Shown: positions 14,123 through 22,344, counted from the first letter of the stretch. The stretch is 34,389 bases of DNA from an uncultured Ruminiclostridium sp. (GCA_910585505.1 CAJUFF010000011.1:1-34389), one strand, 5' to 3'. Notes: generated from the letters alone by a model not told the origin. A program made the numbers and translations.

Positions 14123-15460
14123 CTAAATGCTGTGTTTTCTTTTCCACAGCCCCATATGATAGAAAATCTGTGATACCACCATAGCGATACCCCATCCAAG
14201 CGGCCATGACCACCATACTCCGGTCACGCCCATAAAATCGGCGAAAAAATATGCGAGTCCCACACGAAGGATAAGGTCGGTAAAGGTTGAAATCATAAAG
14301 AATACCATTGTGCCCGACCCTTTCAGTATATTGTCGGCAACCAGTTTCGCCGTCACCGTAAACAGGAAAGGAGAAACTATTGTCAGAAAATCGACGCCGG
14401 TGGAAATAACGGTATCGGTAGGCTGCTCCACGAAAAGCCCCATTAGCTGAGAACTGAATATTACCGATATAATTGACAAGAGCACTGCGAGAAGCTCGCT
14501 CATTATCATTCCCGCTTTAAAGCCGCTTTTAACCCTTTCGGGCTTTCCCGCGCCTATATTCTGGGCGGTAAAATTGGAAATTCCACCTGCCAGCGTCACA
14601 ATCATAGTGACGGAAAAAGTGTTTATCTTGCTTACCGCCGCAAATCCCGCAACCACCGAAGGATCGCCGAAGCTGTTTACAAGACTCTGTACAAACAGAT
14701 TTCCCACCGATACAAAGCTTTGTTGAAATATTCCGGGAACCGCAAGACGGGAAATTTTTCCGAGAGCATTTACGGAAAATATCCGAGGCTTTTTGGAGGT
14801 CTCTATTTTTTTAAGACGGAAAAACAATATAAGCGTCGCCGCCACGGAGGCCGCACCTTGAGCAATAAGAGTAGCCAGAGCCAACGCCCACACTCCCATG
14901 TCAAAACCTTCCACCAGAACAAGATCCAGTATTACGTTGCCCACCGAGGAACACACCAGCAAAACCAGCGGTGTTTTTGAATCTCCCAGCGAAGAAAAGA
15001 CGCAGGTCGCTATATTGTAAACAAACAGGAACGCCAAACCCAAGGTATAAATTCTTAAATAATCGGCGGCATCGGCCATTATATCGGCGTTGGTGTTCAT
15101 AGCTTCAAGCATCGGAGTACAGAAAATAACGCCGAAAACCGTTAACATCAGGCTTAGGGCGGTTATGGAAATATAGGTTGTGAAAATGGCTGTTTTCATT
15201 TCGGCAAGCTTTTTTTCACCGAAAAGATGACTTATCGCCACCGATGCTCCTTGCGTGGAACCCAATGCAAAGGCCATAAAAATCATGGTTATTGGGAAAG
15301 AGGAGCCTACCGCCGCAAGGGCGCTTTCGCCGAGACATCTTCCCGCAATTACCGTATCCGCCATATTGTATAGCTGTTGGAATACCGCGCTTAAAAGAAG
15401 GGGGAGACTAAAATTCAGGAGCACTCTCCAAGGAGTGTCCTTACTCATATCCGTTACCAT
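14123..15460 (-). CDS. MATE family efflux transporter
   Basis: A 445-residue membrane protein with about 12 predicted helices in two homologous halves. MATE proteins export drugs or metabolites using a Na+ or H+ gradient. Typical sequences are PLLLSAVFQQLYNMADTVIA (about 18-37) and VPGIFQQSFVSVGNLFVQSL in the second half, with NFTAQNIGAGKPERVKSGF. The start at 15460 was chosen because GGATGGTG precedes it. An extension by 39 codons would read through the promoter. The substrate is unknown. Confidence 0.92.
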   Translation of the reverse strand: MVTDMSKDTPWRVLLNFSLPLLLSAVFQQLYNMADTVIAGRCLGESALAAVGSSFPITMIFMAFALGSTQGASVAISHLFGEKKLAEMKTAIFTTYISITALSLMLTVFGVIFCTPMLEAMNTNADIMADAADYLRIYTLGLAFLFVYNIATCVFSSLGDSKTPLVLLVCSSVGNVILDLVLVEGFDMGVWALALATLIAQGAASVAATLILFFRLKKIETSKKPRIFSVNALGKISRLAVPGIFQQSFVSVGNLFVQSLVNSFGDPSVVAGFAAVSKINTFSVTMIVTLAGGISNFTAQNIGAGKPERVKSGFKAGMIMSELLAVLLSIISVIFSSQLMGLFVEQPTDTVISTGVDFLTIVSPFLFTVTAKLVADNILKGSGTMVFFMISTFTDLILRVGLAYFFADFMGVTGVWWSWPLGWGIAMVVSQIFYHMGLWKRKHSI

Positions 15461-15491
15461 TTTATCACCATCCTTTTGTTGTACTGATAAA

Positions 15492-15520
15492 ATTATATAT
15501 CTTTTTCTCGTTAATGTAAA
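15492..15520 (-). promoter_or_regulatory. Promoter for the MATE-flavoprotein unit
   Basis: On the minus strand TTTACA (15515-15520), 17 nt, TATAAT (15492-15497). The leader to the ATG at 15460 is about 25 nt. Confidence 0.75.
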
Positions 15521-15619
15521 TAAGAAAAAACAACAAAAAAATTGAACAAAGGAAGTGTTTTTTTGAATCAAAATCATATCTTTGGCAATATATTATTGCT
15601 GCCGTTCTTACGTCTCTTA

Positions 15620-15725
15620 TACTATAACAATCAAACAAAAAGATAAACAAATAATACGGATGATCAAAGATTAGTGCTTAGAATGCAATCTTTAATCAAA
15701 TCTAAAACTTGATTAAAGATTGGTA
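15620..15725 (-). repeat. Palindromic miniature element, locus D (106 bp)
   Basis: On the minus strand it reads TACCAATCTTTAATCAAG, loop, complement ending AAAGATTG, core CATTCTAAGCACT, then AATCTTTGATCAT. It ends in a decayed copy of the far arm near 15620. It has the same length as locus B. Stem 1 differs from B by an A-T to C-G change on both arms (CAATA/TATTG against CAATC/GATTG), so pairing is kept. The flanks are TTA-like but not a clean duplication. Confidence 0.65.
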
Positions 15726-15756
15726 TAAGTATAGATTCAACATCAAACCCACGTCT

Positions 15757-16416
15757 TTACAAAACCTCATTATACAAAGTAACATCATCTCCCCTGATTT
15801 CAACGCCCTTAGCCTCAAACAATTCGCTTACGGTCGCGAACTGATATCCTTTCTCCAATATATAAGGAATAAGCATATCCAATGCTTTCACGGTTTTGGA
15901 GTTTCCCTCCGCATCATGCATAAGTATTATCACTCCGTCGTGAAGCTGTTCTTTTATCCTGCTCGCCCGCATTTCCGCCGTAACCTCTTCTTCCCAGTCG
16001 TTACAGCCGATTCCCGCTATAAACGGCATATCTATGTTTTCAAGCATAATGTCGTTTACCGCAATATAAGGGGGACGGAAAAAGACCGTGTCCTTTCCCG
16101 TTATCCTCTTTACCTGTTCCGAAACGTAAGCCGTCTCCTCCATGATTTCACTGGAGGTAAGATCCGGCATAACCGAATGGGTTTTTGAGTGATTATTTAT
16201 TTCGCAGCCTAAATCATAAGCTCTTTTTATAACGCCCTCCGTTTCGGGAGTGATATTGTTTCCCACCACAAAAAACGAAGCTCTTACCATATATTTTTCC
16301 AGAATATCCAGCACCTCACAGGTAGTTCCCGTATTGGGTCCGTCATCAAAGGTCAGCGCTATTACGGGTTTGTTCGGGTCGATTTTATACATAATCACTT
16401 TTGTCCGTTCGCTCAT
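15757..16416 (-). CDS. Polysaccharide deacetylase, NodB domain, no signal peptide
   Basis: A 219-residue NodB-fold deacetylase. Motif 1 is ALTFDDGPNTGTT (about 20-32), with the catalytic base and a metal Asp. Motif 2 is NNHSKTHS with both metal histidines. Motif 3 is FFRPPY, and the later motifs are CNDWEE and VIILMHDAEGN. The catalytic set appears complete. No signal peptide or membrane segment is visible, which is unusual for an enzyme of cell-wall glycans; either a different substrate or non-classical export is possible. The ATG follows AGGGG. It lies 22 bp after the Xaa-Pro peptidase stop and probably belongs to that transcript. Confidence 0.85.
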   Translation of the reverse strand: MSERTKVIMYKIDPNKPVIALTFDDGPNTGTTCEVLDILEKYMVRASFFVVGNNITPETEGVIKRAYDLGCEINNHSKTHSVMPDLTSSEIMEETAYVSEQVKRITGKDTVFFRPPYIAVNDIMLENIDMPFIAGIGCNDWEEEVTAEMRASRIKEQLHDGVIILMHDAEGNSKTVKALDMLIPYILEKGYQFATVSELFEAKGVEIRGDDVTLYNEVL

Positions 16417-16438
16417 TTTGCTTACCCCTACGAAAAAA

Positions 16439-17509
16439 TCAGATATAAATCAGTGTTTTTGGCGTTTCGGTTATAATATTGCAGCCGTCCTTTGTCACAA
16501 CACACATATCTTCTATTCTCACTCCGTATTTTCCGGGAATATATACCCCCGGCTCAATAGTGATGATCATACCCTCACGAAGCGTCGTTCCGCTCCGATT
16601 GCTGACGGAAGGCCCCTCATGTATTTCGAGACCCACTCCGTGCCCAAGTCCGTGTGTAAAATACTGCTCGTATCCCCACGCATCCAATGTGCTTCTGGCA
16701 ACGTTGTCTACCAGCTTACAGGAAATATCGGATCTTATCGCCTTGATAGCGTCGGTATTTGCGCCCCATACGGCGTTGTATATATTTTTCATTTCGTCGG
16801 TGGGTTTTCCGAAAACCACCGTTCTTGTCATATCCGAATGATATCCCTTATAAGTCGCTCCGAAATCCAACGTCAGGAAATCACCCTCCTGAACGGGCTT
16901 GTCGGTAGGTACCGCGTGAGGACATGCGGAATTTACGCCCGAAGCCGCAATTGTGGGAAAAGATACGCCGTCCGAGCCGAGATTGAGCATCATAAATTCA
17001 AGAGCCGCCGCGATCTGCTTTTCCGTCTGACCCACTCTCATGCTTGAAAGAAGTTTTGTGAAAGCCGCCTCCGCGATTCTCTGAGCCTTTGTTATACAGG
17101 CAATTTCCTCATCGGTCTTTATAATGCGCATCTGCTTCATATAATCGGAAAAACGGTTGGAGCTGTCAAAGCCTATGCCGCTGAATCTTCTTTTAAAAGC
17201 GTAAAGCTGCGCAACCGTAAGCATTTCGTCCTCGATATAAATATTCTGTATTTTCTGGGCGCTGAGTATTTCGCCAATCTGGTCGTACAGCTCCTTCTGG
17301 AGTATTACTTTACAAAGCGGATCCGTGACCTGACGTTCGGTGTGTTCAAAATAACGGGCGTCTATTATAAAATACGCCCCCTGTTTTGTTATCAGTAACG
17401 TGCCGTCCTCCGAACCAAAATCGGTAAGGTATCTTTTGGATACCTCCGAAGTGATAAGCGCCGCGTCATGCTCGCTTGAAAGCCACGAAATCACATTGTC
17501 AATATTCAT
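16439..17509 (-). CDS. Xaa-Pro aminopeptidase/dipeptidase (M24 family)
   Basis: A 356-residue cytoplasmic metallopeptidase that removes residues next to proline. An N-terminal creatinase-like domain spans about 1-125. The catalytic pita-bread domain follows with the five metal ligands in order: TLDFGATYKGYHSDMTRT (two Asp), GLGHGVGLEIHEGP (His), IITIEPGVYIPG (Glu) and GVRIEDM (Glu). All are present. The length is normal for the short PepQ/YqhT type. The gene sits directly after aroQ (18 bp gap), as yqhT does next to yqhS in Bacillus. The ATG follows GAAAGGG. Confidence 0.92.
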   Translation of the reverse strand: MNIDNVISWLSSEHDAALITSEVSKRYLTDFGSEDGTLLITKQGAYFIIDARYFEHTERQVTDPLCKVILQKELYDQIGEILSAQKIQNIYIEDEMLTVAQLYAFKRRFSGIGFDSSNRFSDYMKQMRIIKTDEEIACITKAQRIAEAAFTKLLSSMRVGQTEKQIAAALEFMMLNLGSDGVSFPTIAASGVNSACPHAVPTDKPVQEGDFLTLDFGATYKGYHSDMTRTVVFGKPTDEMKNIYNAVWGANTDAIKAIRSDISCKLVDNVARSTLDAWGYEQYFTHGLGHGVGLEIHEGPSVSNRSGTTLREGMIITIEPGVYIPGKYGVRIEDMCVVTKDGCNIITETPKTLIYI

Positions 17510-17527
17510 TTTAAATGCCCTTTCTTC

Positions 17528-17968
17528 CTATACGTTTTTTTCAATAATTTCTGCCAACGCCCTCAGCGCCAGAAGATAGCCGTTTTTTCCGAAGCCAGCA
17601 ATACTTCCCTTACAAACGGGAGCGATTACGGAGGTATGCCTAAACTCCTCCCGTGCGTGTATATTGCTTATATGAACCTCTATAACGGGTATCCTTATTG
17701 CGGCTATGGCGTCTCTTATGGCATAGCTGTAATGGGTGTAGGCTCCGGCGTTCAGTATAACCCCGTCGCTTTCGTCCATCGCGTTGTGCAGCGCGTCGAT
17801 AATACCGCCTTCATGATTGCTCTGATAGAATTCAACGTCCACGCCAAGCTCTTTGGCAAGGCTTACTATTTCACCCTGTATGTCCGACAGGCTGTCGCCG
17901 CCGTATACGCCTGGCTCTCTTTTGCCCAAAAGATTAAGATTGGGACCGTTTATTATCAAGATGTTCAT
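17528..17968 (-). CDS. aroQ: 3-dehydroquinate dehydratase, type II
   Basis: A 146-residue enzyme that converts 3-dehydroquinate to 3-dehydroshikimate in the shikimate pathway. It acts as a dodecamer in the cytoplasm. Family motifs are INGPNLNLLGKREPGVYG (5-22), with the catalytic Arg and Tyr, NAGAYTHYSYAIRDA (about 75-89), EVHISNIHAREEFRH and GSIAGFG. Length is typical. ATG 17968 was chosen because it starts MNILIINGPN and follows GAGGAAA; a longer frame upstream overlaps the previous gene. It lies between the Nfo-like gene and the peptidase. Confidence 0.95.
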   Translation of the reverse strand: MNILIINGPNLNLLGKREPGVYGGDSLSDIQGEIVSLAKELGVDVEFYQSNHEGGIIDALHNAMDESDGVILNAGAYTHYSYAIRDAIAAIRIPVIEVHISNIHAREEFRHTSVIAPVCKGSIAGFGKNGYLLALRALAEIIEKNV

Positions 17969-17990
17969 TTCATTTTCCTCTAATGTTCCG

Positions 17991-18842
17991 TTATTGTTTT
18001 TTAAGACCTTCATAATATTTTTTCATTTCGGCGGCGTCCTCCGCCTGAGTTCCCGCGCTTTCGCAAATCACGGTGGGCTCAAGCCCTCTTTCGTAGAACA
18101 ATTCCATTAAAGGTTCGTACTGAGGACCGTATTCTTTGTCCTCAAAGGTAAGGTGAGCCTTTTCTCCTCCCGCCGTGTACATTATCCTGCTGAAATGAAC
18201 ATGAAAACGCTTCAGCCGTTCGAAGCCCAGTTTATTTTCGATTTCGTCAAGCATGGCGGCGTAATCTTCTTTGGTTTTGATCCCTCCGAGCGTCCTGGCG
18301 TTAAGATGGCCGAAATCCACGCAGGGGAGAAACCTTTCGTCTGTCCCGCACAGCTCTATAACCTCCGACAGCGTGCCAAGCTGATTTATTTTTCCCATTG
18401 TTTCGGGACAAAGTATTATATCGGACAATCCCTTTTCGTCTAACATTTTCTGCGCCCTCGAAAGAGTGTCCGAAGCTAATGACAGCGCCTTTTCCCGCGT
18501 CATTTTGGCGCAGGAGCCGCTGTGTATCACAAGCTTTTTTGCTCCAAGCTTATGAGCCGCCTCCGCCGATTCCTCTATATATTTCAGGCTTCCCAGACGT
18601 GTATCCTCATTTTCGCTTGAAAGAGAGATAAAATAAGGCGTATGCAGCGTAAGAGTTATATTGTTATCCGCGGCGATACCGGGCAGCAGCTCGTAGGTCT
18701 TTTTGGCGATCCTAACGCCTCTTCCGCATTCTATCTCATATGCGTTCAGGCCCATTGGGCTTAAATAATCGGGAAGCTCTTCGGGAAATTTACGTTTCCC
18801 GAAGCTTTCGGAATTTCCGCCTGGACCGAATGAAATAGCCAT
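17991..18842 (-). CDS. TIM-barrel protein of the deoxyribonuclease IV (Nfo) family
   Basis: A 283-residue protein with the xylose isomerase-like/endonuclease IV fold. Endonuclease IV cuts DNA at abasic sites using three zinc ions. Matching segments are LTLHTPYFISLSS (about 63-75), KLVIHSGS, ILCPETMGKINQLGT, FLPCVDFGHLNART, RFHVHFSRIMYT and TVICESAG. They supply His, Glu and Asp residues at the expected strand ends. Divergent members of the fold can be sugar isomerases, so the DNA-repair role is likely but not certain. The ATG follows AAAGGAAAGG and is 19 bp after the small membrane gene. Confidence 0.8.
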   Translation of the reverse strand: MAISFGPGGNSESFGKRKFPEELPDYLSPMGLNAYEIECGRGVRIAKKTYELLPGIAADNNITLTLHTPYFISLSSENEDTRLGSLKYIEESAEAAHKLGAKKLVIHSGSCAKMTREKALSLASDTLSRAQKMLDEKGLSDIILCPETMGKINQLGTLSEVIELCGTDERFLPCVDFGHLNARTLGGIKTKEDYAAMLDEIENKLGFERLKRFHVHFSRIMYTAGGEKAHLTFEDKEYGPQYEPLMELFYERGLEPTVICESAGTQAEDAAEMKKYYEGLKKQ

Positions 18843-18861
18843 AGTTTAAAAATCCTTTCCT

Positions 18862-19041
18862 TTAGGCTTTTCGTTTTCGCGGGCAAATCGCGACAAAGGT
18901 GTTAACCGTCATACAAATCACAGCAAAAATATCCACCAACGTTACCCCCCAATCGGGCAGAAAATGGAATATAAGGTTGAAAATCAATAAAACAATTACT
19001 AAGCCCAGTCCCGGCATGCTCGTAATGTTCAACTTTTTCAA
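18862..19041 (-). CDS. Small membrane protein of 59 residues (unknown)
   Basis: This short gene begins MKKLNITSMPGLGLVIVLLI and ends CPRKRKA. Two hydrophobic segments, at about residues 12-29 and 33-53, flank the short turn LPDW, so a helical hairpin in the membrane is expected, with basic residues at both ends. The start codon is TTG, with GGGAGGAG about 8 nt upstream. The TTG overlaps the TGA stop of yqeG as TTGA, which suggests translational coupling. The nfo-like gene follows 19 bp later. I recognise no family. Confidence 0.75.
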   Translation of the reverse strand: MKKLNITSMPGLGLVIVLLIFNLIFHFLPDWGVTLVDIFAVICMTVNTFVAICPRKRKA

Positions 19042-19553
19042 TTTTCTTTCTCCTCCCGAAAGTTGACTTTTCTGTAATCCCTTTTGAATACCACGCTTTC
19101 AAGTTTCCTCTTGATTTTAAACGATCTCTTGTCTTCAAGATGGAACGGCTCAACCAGCACGGTTCCTACTCCTCGAAGATTTCCCCCAATTATATCGGTA
19201 AATATCTGGTCTCCCACCAGTGCCACGGATTTTCTCGGAAGCCGCATTTTTCTGAGCGCACGGCTGACTCCTACCGTGAGAGGCTTACATCCGAAGGAAA
19301 TAAAGTCCAACCCCAGTTCCTTCGCCAAAGGAGCCACCCTTTTTTTTGTATTATTTGAAAGCACCATCATCTTCATACCCAAATCCCGCATTTCGCACAG
19401 CCATTCCGTGACCCCCTGCTCTGCGGCGGGGCTTCCGTGCATGGACAAGGTATTGTCCAGATCTAAAATAAATCCGCGAAGATGATTTTCCTTTATAAAT
19501 TTTTCATCAATTTCCAAAACGCTTTTCAGCCACCATTTAGGTTTAAATAACAT
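19038..19553 (-). CDS. yqeG: YqeG family HAD phosphatase
   Basis: A 171-residue HAD IIIA-type phosphatase, cytoplasmic. The nucleophile motif is FILDLDNTLSMHGS (about 28-41), motif II is MMVLSNNTKKR, and the conserved GCKPLTVGVSRAL and LVGDQIFTDIIGGN provide the lysine and acidic pair. YqeG is the usual neighbour of ribosome and tRNA genes (yqeH, aroE, yhbY, nadD) in Firmicutes, but here yqeH is not adjacent. ATG 19553 was preferred over an in-frame GTG three codons upstream because it starts MLFKPKWW like known members. A terminator-like hairpin lies just before it. Confidence 0.9.
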   Translation of the reverse strand: MLFKPKWWLKSVLEIDEKFIKENHLRGFILDLDNTLSMHGSPAAEQGVTEWLCEMRDLGMKMMVLSNNTKKRVAPLAKELGLDFISFGCKPLTVGVSRALRKMRLPRKSVALVGDQIFTDIIGGNLRGVGTVLVEPFHLEDKRSFKIKRKLESVVFKRDYRKVNFREEKEN

Positions 19554-19565
19554 TTCATTCACCCA

Positions 19566-19598
19566 TAAAAAAGAATAAGCCAGCCTTTAGGCTAGCTT
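19566..19598 (-). terminator. Terminator or attenuator between rpsU and yqeG
   Basis: On the minus strand AAGCTAGCC pairs with GGCTGGCTT (one G-T pair), then ATTCTTTTTT follows. It ends only 12 bp before the yqeG start codon. A second small hairpin (GCCGG-ATT-CCGGC) precedes it. Partial read-through would set the S21 to YqeG ratio. Confidence 0.75.
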
Positions 19599-19658
19599 AC
19601 CGGTTGTAAGTAAAACCGCCGGAATCCGGCTTCATTATTTACTTATTGCTTGGCGTAA

Positions 19659-19835
19659 TTACTTAAACTTACGCTTACGGGCAGCTTCGGACTTTTTCTT
19701 ACGCTTTACCGAAGGCTTTTCGTAATGTTCTCTCTTGCGAACCTCCGCCAGAACACCGTCGCGCGCGCAGGAGCGCTTAAAACGCTTTAAAGCGGTGTCC
19801 AGGGATTCGTTCTTTCCGAGACGAACTTCTGCCAT
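19659..19835 (-). CDS. rpsU: Small ribosomal subunit protein bS21
   Basis: A 58-residue, strongly basic 30S protein that helps base pairing of mRNA with the 16S 3' end. The sequence opens MAEVRLGKNESLDTALKRFK, followed by RSCARDGVLAEVRKREHYEK and a Lys/Arg-rich tail, the standard bS21 pattern. The ATG follows a strong AAAAGGAGGG site. It has a perfect promoter and is followed by a terminator-like hairpin before yqeG. Confidence 0.97.
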   Translation of the reverse strand: MAEVRLGKNESLDTALKRFKRSCARDGVLAEVRKREHYEKPSVKRKKKSEAARKRKFK

Positions 19836-19964
19836 CTATATCCCTCCTTTTGCCGTTGGGCTGATGCTCCGCGGAAAAGGCGGAACACAAGGTAATATGC
19901 AACCTATAACGCAAAATGAGCACAAAACACGAAAAATATTTTTTTCATTTTAAGCTCAATACAC

Positions 19965-19993
19965 ATTATACAAAAAATTTTCGTTATTGTCAA
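19965..19993 (-). promoter_or_regulatory. Consensus promoter for rpsU
   Basis: On the minus strand TTGACA (19988-19993), 17 nt, TATAAT (19965-19970), all consensus. The leader is about 120 nt, long for a 58-codon gene. Confidence 0.87.
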
Positions 19994-20072
19994 TAGTTAT
20001 TTTGAAAGTTATTCCAAAAAAATTTTTTTGCTGCTTTTTCCTCCCCCTAAAGACTGTTCATAATAAAGAATA

Positions 20073-20426
20073 TTATTTAAGAAAGTCGGCGGCGGGAATT
20101 TCCGTTCCGTCCTGCCAGAGTCTTTCCAAATCGTAAAAATCTCTGGTGTCCTTATGGAAAATATGAATCACAACGTCAACATAGTCAAGCACTATCCAAC
20201 TCGCTCCCTGATATCCCTCTGTGCGATGCGGCTCAAGTCCCGCCTCGGAAAGCTTGAATTCCACCTCGTCGGCTATGGCTTTTACCTGTGTGTTGCTGTT
20301 TCCGTTGGCGATAATAAAGTAATCGGCTAAAATGGTCAGCTCGTCTATCTTTATTACCTTTATGTTTTCGCCTAACTTACTGTCGATTGCCTTTACGGCA
20401 ATTTTTAAAATATTTTCGTCTGTCAT
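20073..20426 (-). CDS. rsfS: Ribosomal silencing factor RsfS
   Basis: A 117-residue protein that binds L14 on the 50S subunit and blocks joining with 30S when nutrients are scarce. Diagnostic segments are YFIIANGNSNTQVKAIADEV (36-55), EGYQGASWIVLDYVDVVIHI and DTRDFYDLERLW. Length is typical. The ATG follows AAAAGGAG. It lies 28 bp downstream of yqeK, the usual pairing in Firmicutes. Confidence 0.97.
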   Translation of the reverse strand: MTDENILKIAVKAIDSKLGENIKVIKIDELTILADYFIIANGNSNTQVKAIADEVEFKLSEAGLEPHRTEGYQGASWIVLDYVDVVIHIFHKDTRDFYDLERLWQDGTEIPAADFLK

Positions 20427-20454
20427 AGCTTCTCCTTTTTAAATTTTTTTTACA

Positions 20455-21042
20455 TTAAGGCAAAAGTTTGCCTTTTTTATACTTCAAGTAAAAAGTATAC
20501 GCCTCCAAGGTAATAACAGGTATGCTGTTTCCGTCCCCTACCGTTTTCAATATTGACCATCGGAGAGTCTGAAACATTCCGTTGTCAAGATCCTCCATTA
20601 CCGCAGCGCGGTATTTTTCAACATCGGGATAATCCCTGTCATCCGACACCATATCCGACAAAAACACTATCTTTTCGGTGAGCGTCATATCCGCATGTCC
20701 CACCGTGTGAAAACGTATGGCGTTTAAAATGTCCGTATCGGTTATTCCAAGAACGTTTTTAGCATAATATGCCCCTGCTATGCCGTGCCAAAGCTTGGCG
20801 CAGCTACGCTCCACCGGATCAATATAATATCCGCTCTTCTCCGCCTCTTCCAGAATAACGCTTTTTTCCGCTTCCTTACGGCAGTCGTGGAGTATTCCCG
20901 CGATGTAAGCCTTATCCTCGTCACCGCCGAATTTTTTGGCAAGTGTAAGACACATTTCCGCAACATTTACGCTGTGTTTAAACCGTCTGCTTTTCATCAG
21001 CGTGTTTATAACCTGTTCGTATTTTCTCAGTTCGGGATTCAT
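20455..21042 (-). CDS. yqeK: YqeK family HD-domain phosphohydrolase
   Basis: A 195-residue HD-superfamily hydrolase. Characterised YqeK proteins split diadenosine tetraphosphate symmetrically into two ADP. Metal and catalytic residues are seen in SRRFKHSVNVAEMCL (first His), AGILHDCRKEAE (the HD pair), KLWHGIAGAYYAKN and AIRFHTVGHADMTLTEKIVF. ATG 21042 was chosen because it starts MNPELRKYEQV and follows AGGGAG. It is followed by rsfS and preceded by an unknown gene that separates it from nadD. Confidence 0.92.
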   Translation of the reverse strand: MNPELRKYEQVINTLMKSRRFKHSVNVAEMCLTLAKKFGGDEDKAYIAGILHDCRKEAEKSVILEEAEKSGYYIDPVERSCAKLWHGIAGAYYAKNVLGITDTDILNAIRFHTVGHADMTLTEKIVFLSDMVSDDRDYPDVEKYRAAVMEDLDNGMFQTLRWSILKTVGDGNSIPVITLEAYTFYLKYKKGKLLP

Positions 21043-21055
21043 TTTCTTTTCTCCC

Positions 21056-21736
21056 TTACATCTCAAGCTTTTCTTCGCGGTAGCTTCCCGCCGCTTCCTC
21101 AAGCTGCGTCAGCAGCTTTCCGCACAGGGCGCTTCCGTCTATGGCTTTTTTGTAGACAAGACACATTCCTCCCGGCGAACAGTCGCTTCTTTGATATCCG
21201 TACATCACCATATAATCTCCATAGTATTCAAATTTAGCCCGAAACAGCATATTCGGATGATCCGAGGGCTGAAGCCATATCGCCGACTTTACTTTTCCGC
21301 ATTCAAGGTATTCCTTTACGGAACAGTAAACCTCGTTGATATCAGGCGCTATCATAAAGTAGGGACGCGCCTCGTTCGCCTCGAAGGGGACGAACATATC
21401 AGTACAATCCGGATCGTATAAATAAATCGCGTCTATTTCACCCGCATTGGTCTTGCTCTCAACAAAATCGCCCGAAAGGGAAAAAGAAGCTTTAACTTTA
21501 TAGTCTTTTCCGTTTTCGTCAAAAAAATACAACTCATAAAAACGTACCGTCAAAGGCTTGGCGCGTGAAGGAGCGTTAGCGAAATCGGGAGCGAACCCCG
21601 AAGTGCCGTCAATAAAAGAATTTACCTTTTCGCCTATCACTTCGGTTATGCGATCCACGGCTTCTTTTGTCTCCGGACTTGCGGCTTTGTCCAAAGCTTT
21701 GTTTACGGCGTCGGAAAAACTATCGATAAATCCCAT
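21056..21736 (-). CDS. Unknown 226-residue protein between nadD and yqeK
   Basis: I do not recognise a family. The start MGFIDSFSDAVNKALDKAAS is a predicted amphipathic helix and runs to about residue 45. The middle is a beta-rich soluble domain with VRFYELYFFDENGKDYKV, SAIWLQPSDHPNMLFRAKF and YYGDYMVMYGYQRSD. The protein ends in an acidic helix. No signal peptide or membrane segment is seen. The gene starts 2 bp after the nadD stop and ends 13 bp before yqeK, so it is embedded in a conserved operon. The start has only a weak AGG site, which fits translational coupling to nadD. Confidence 0.7.
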   Translation of the reverse strand: MGFIDSFSDAVNKALDKAASPETKEAVDRITEVIGEKVNSFIDGTSGFAPDFANAPSRAKPLTVRFYELYFFDENGKDYKVKASFSLSGDFVESKTNAGEIDAIYLYDPDCTDMFVPFEANEARPYFMIAPDINEVYCSVKEYLECGKVKSAIWLQPSDHPNMLFRAKFEYYGDYMVMYGYQRSDCSPGGMCLVYKKAIDGSALCGKLLTQLEEAAGSYREEKLEM

Positions 21737-21738
21737 TA

Positions 21739-22344
21739 TTATACCTGCCTTTCCGTTTCCTGTCCGTACAGACAATGCTCCTTTATATAGTCGGAAACAG
21801 CTTGCGAAAGTAAGCCCTCGACGCTTTCCACCTTTTTCAGCTTTTCCCTTATTTCGGTAGAGGAAATATCGGTAACGGGCAAATTAAGAACCTTTATCCG
21901 TCCAAGCTCCGCGGCATATTCCAACATATCCGCATAGCTGTCGTCTTCCCTTGCGGCAGCCGTAACGGAGCATTCCTTTAAAATACTTTCGTATTTGTAC
22001 CATTTTTCAAAACTGAACAGCATATCTCCGCCGATTATCAGGAAAAACTTTGTATCCTTGGGATAAACGTCCTTTAACCTTCTTATCAGTGTAATCGTAT
22101 ACCCTTCGCCGTCTATCTGCCTCTCCATATCGGAAACGGTGTAAATTTTTTTATTGAACACCGCCCTGCACATATTAAGACGATGTTCGTAATCGGTAAG
22201 CGGCGTAGGTTTGTGAGGGGATCGGAACGTAGGAACAATCAGAAGTTCTTCAAGCCCCAGCCGTTCACAGCACAGCGCTGCCAACCGCTCGTGCCCTATA
22301 TGAGGCGGGTCGAAGGCTCCGCCGAAAATGCCAACTCTTTTCAT
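21739..22344 (-). CDS. nadD: Nicotinate-nucleotide adenylyltransferase
   Basis: A 201-residue enzyme that joins nicotinate mononucleotide and ATP to make deamido-NAD. It carries the nucleotidyltransferase motif GIFGGAFDPPHIGHERLA (5-22), PTFRSPHK, IIGGDMLFSFEKWY and the C-terminal ISSTEIREKL. Length is typical. ATG 22344 gives good spacing from AAAGGA and starts MKRVGIFGG; an in-frame ATG four codons earlier abuts the ribosome binding site. Confidence 0.96.
   Translation of the reverse strand: MKRVGIFGGAFDPPHIGHERLAALCCERLGLEELLIVPTFRSPHKPTPLTDYEHRLNMCRAVFNKKIYTVSDMERQIDGEGYTITLIRRLKDVYPKDTKFFLIIGGDMLFSFEKWYKYESILKECSVTAAAREDDSYADMLEYAAELGRIKVLNLPVTDISSTEIREKLKKVESVEGLLSQAVSDYIKEHCLYGQETERQV

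Noticed and set aside
18902..19153. An 83-codon minus-strand frame over the end of yqeG
   Set aside because: It is out of frame with yqeG and with the small membrane gene, both of which have better start signals.
19904..19948. A 14-codon leader peptide (MKKIFFVFCAHFAL) in the rpsU leader
   Set aside because: No ribosome binding site precedes it and no repeated regulatory codon is seen. It is probably chance in A+T-rich DNA.
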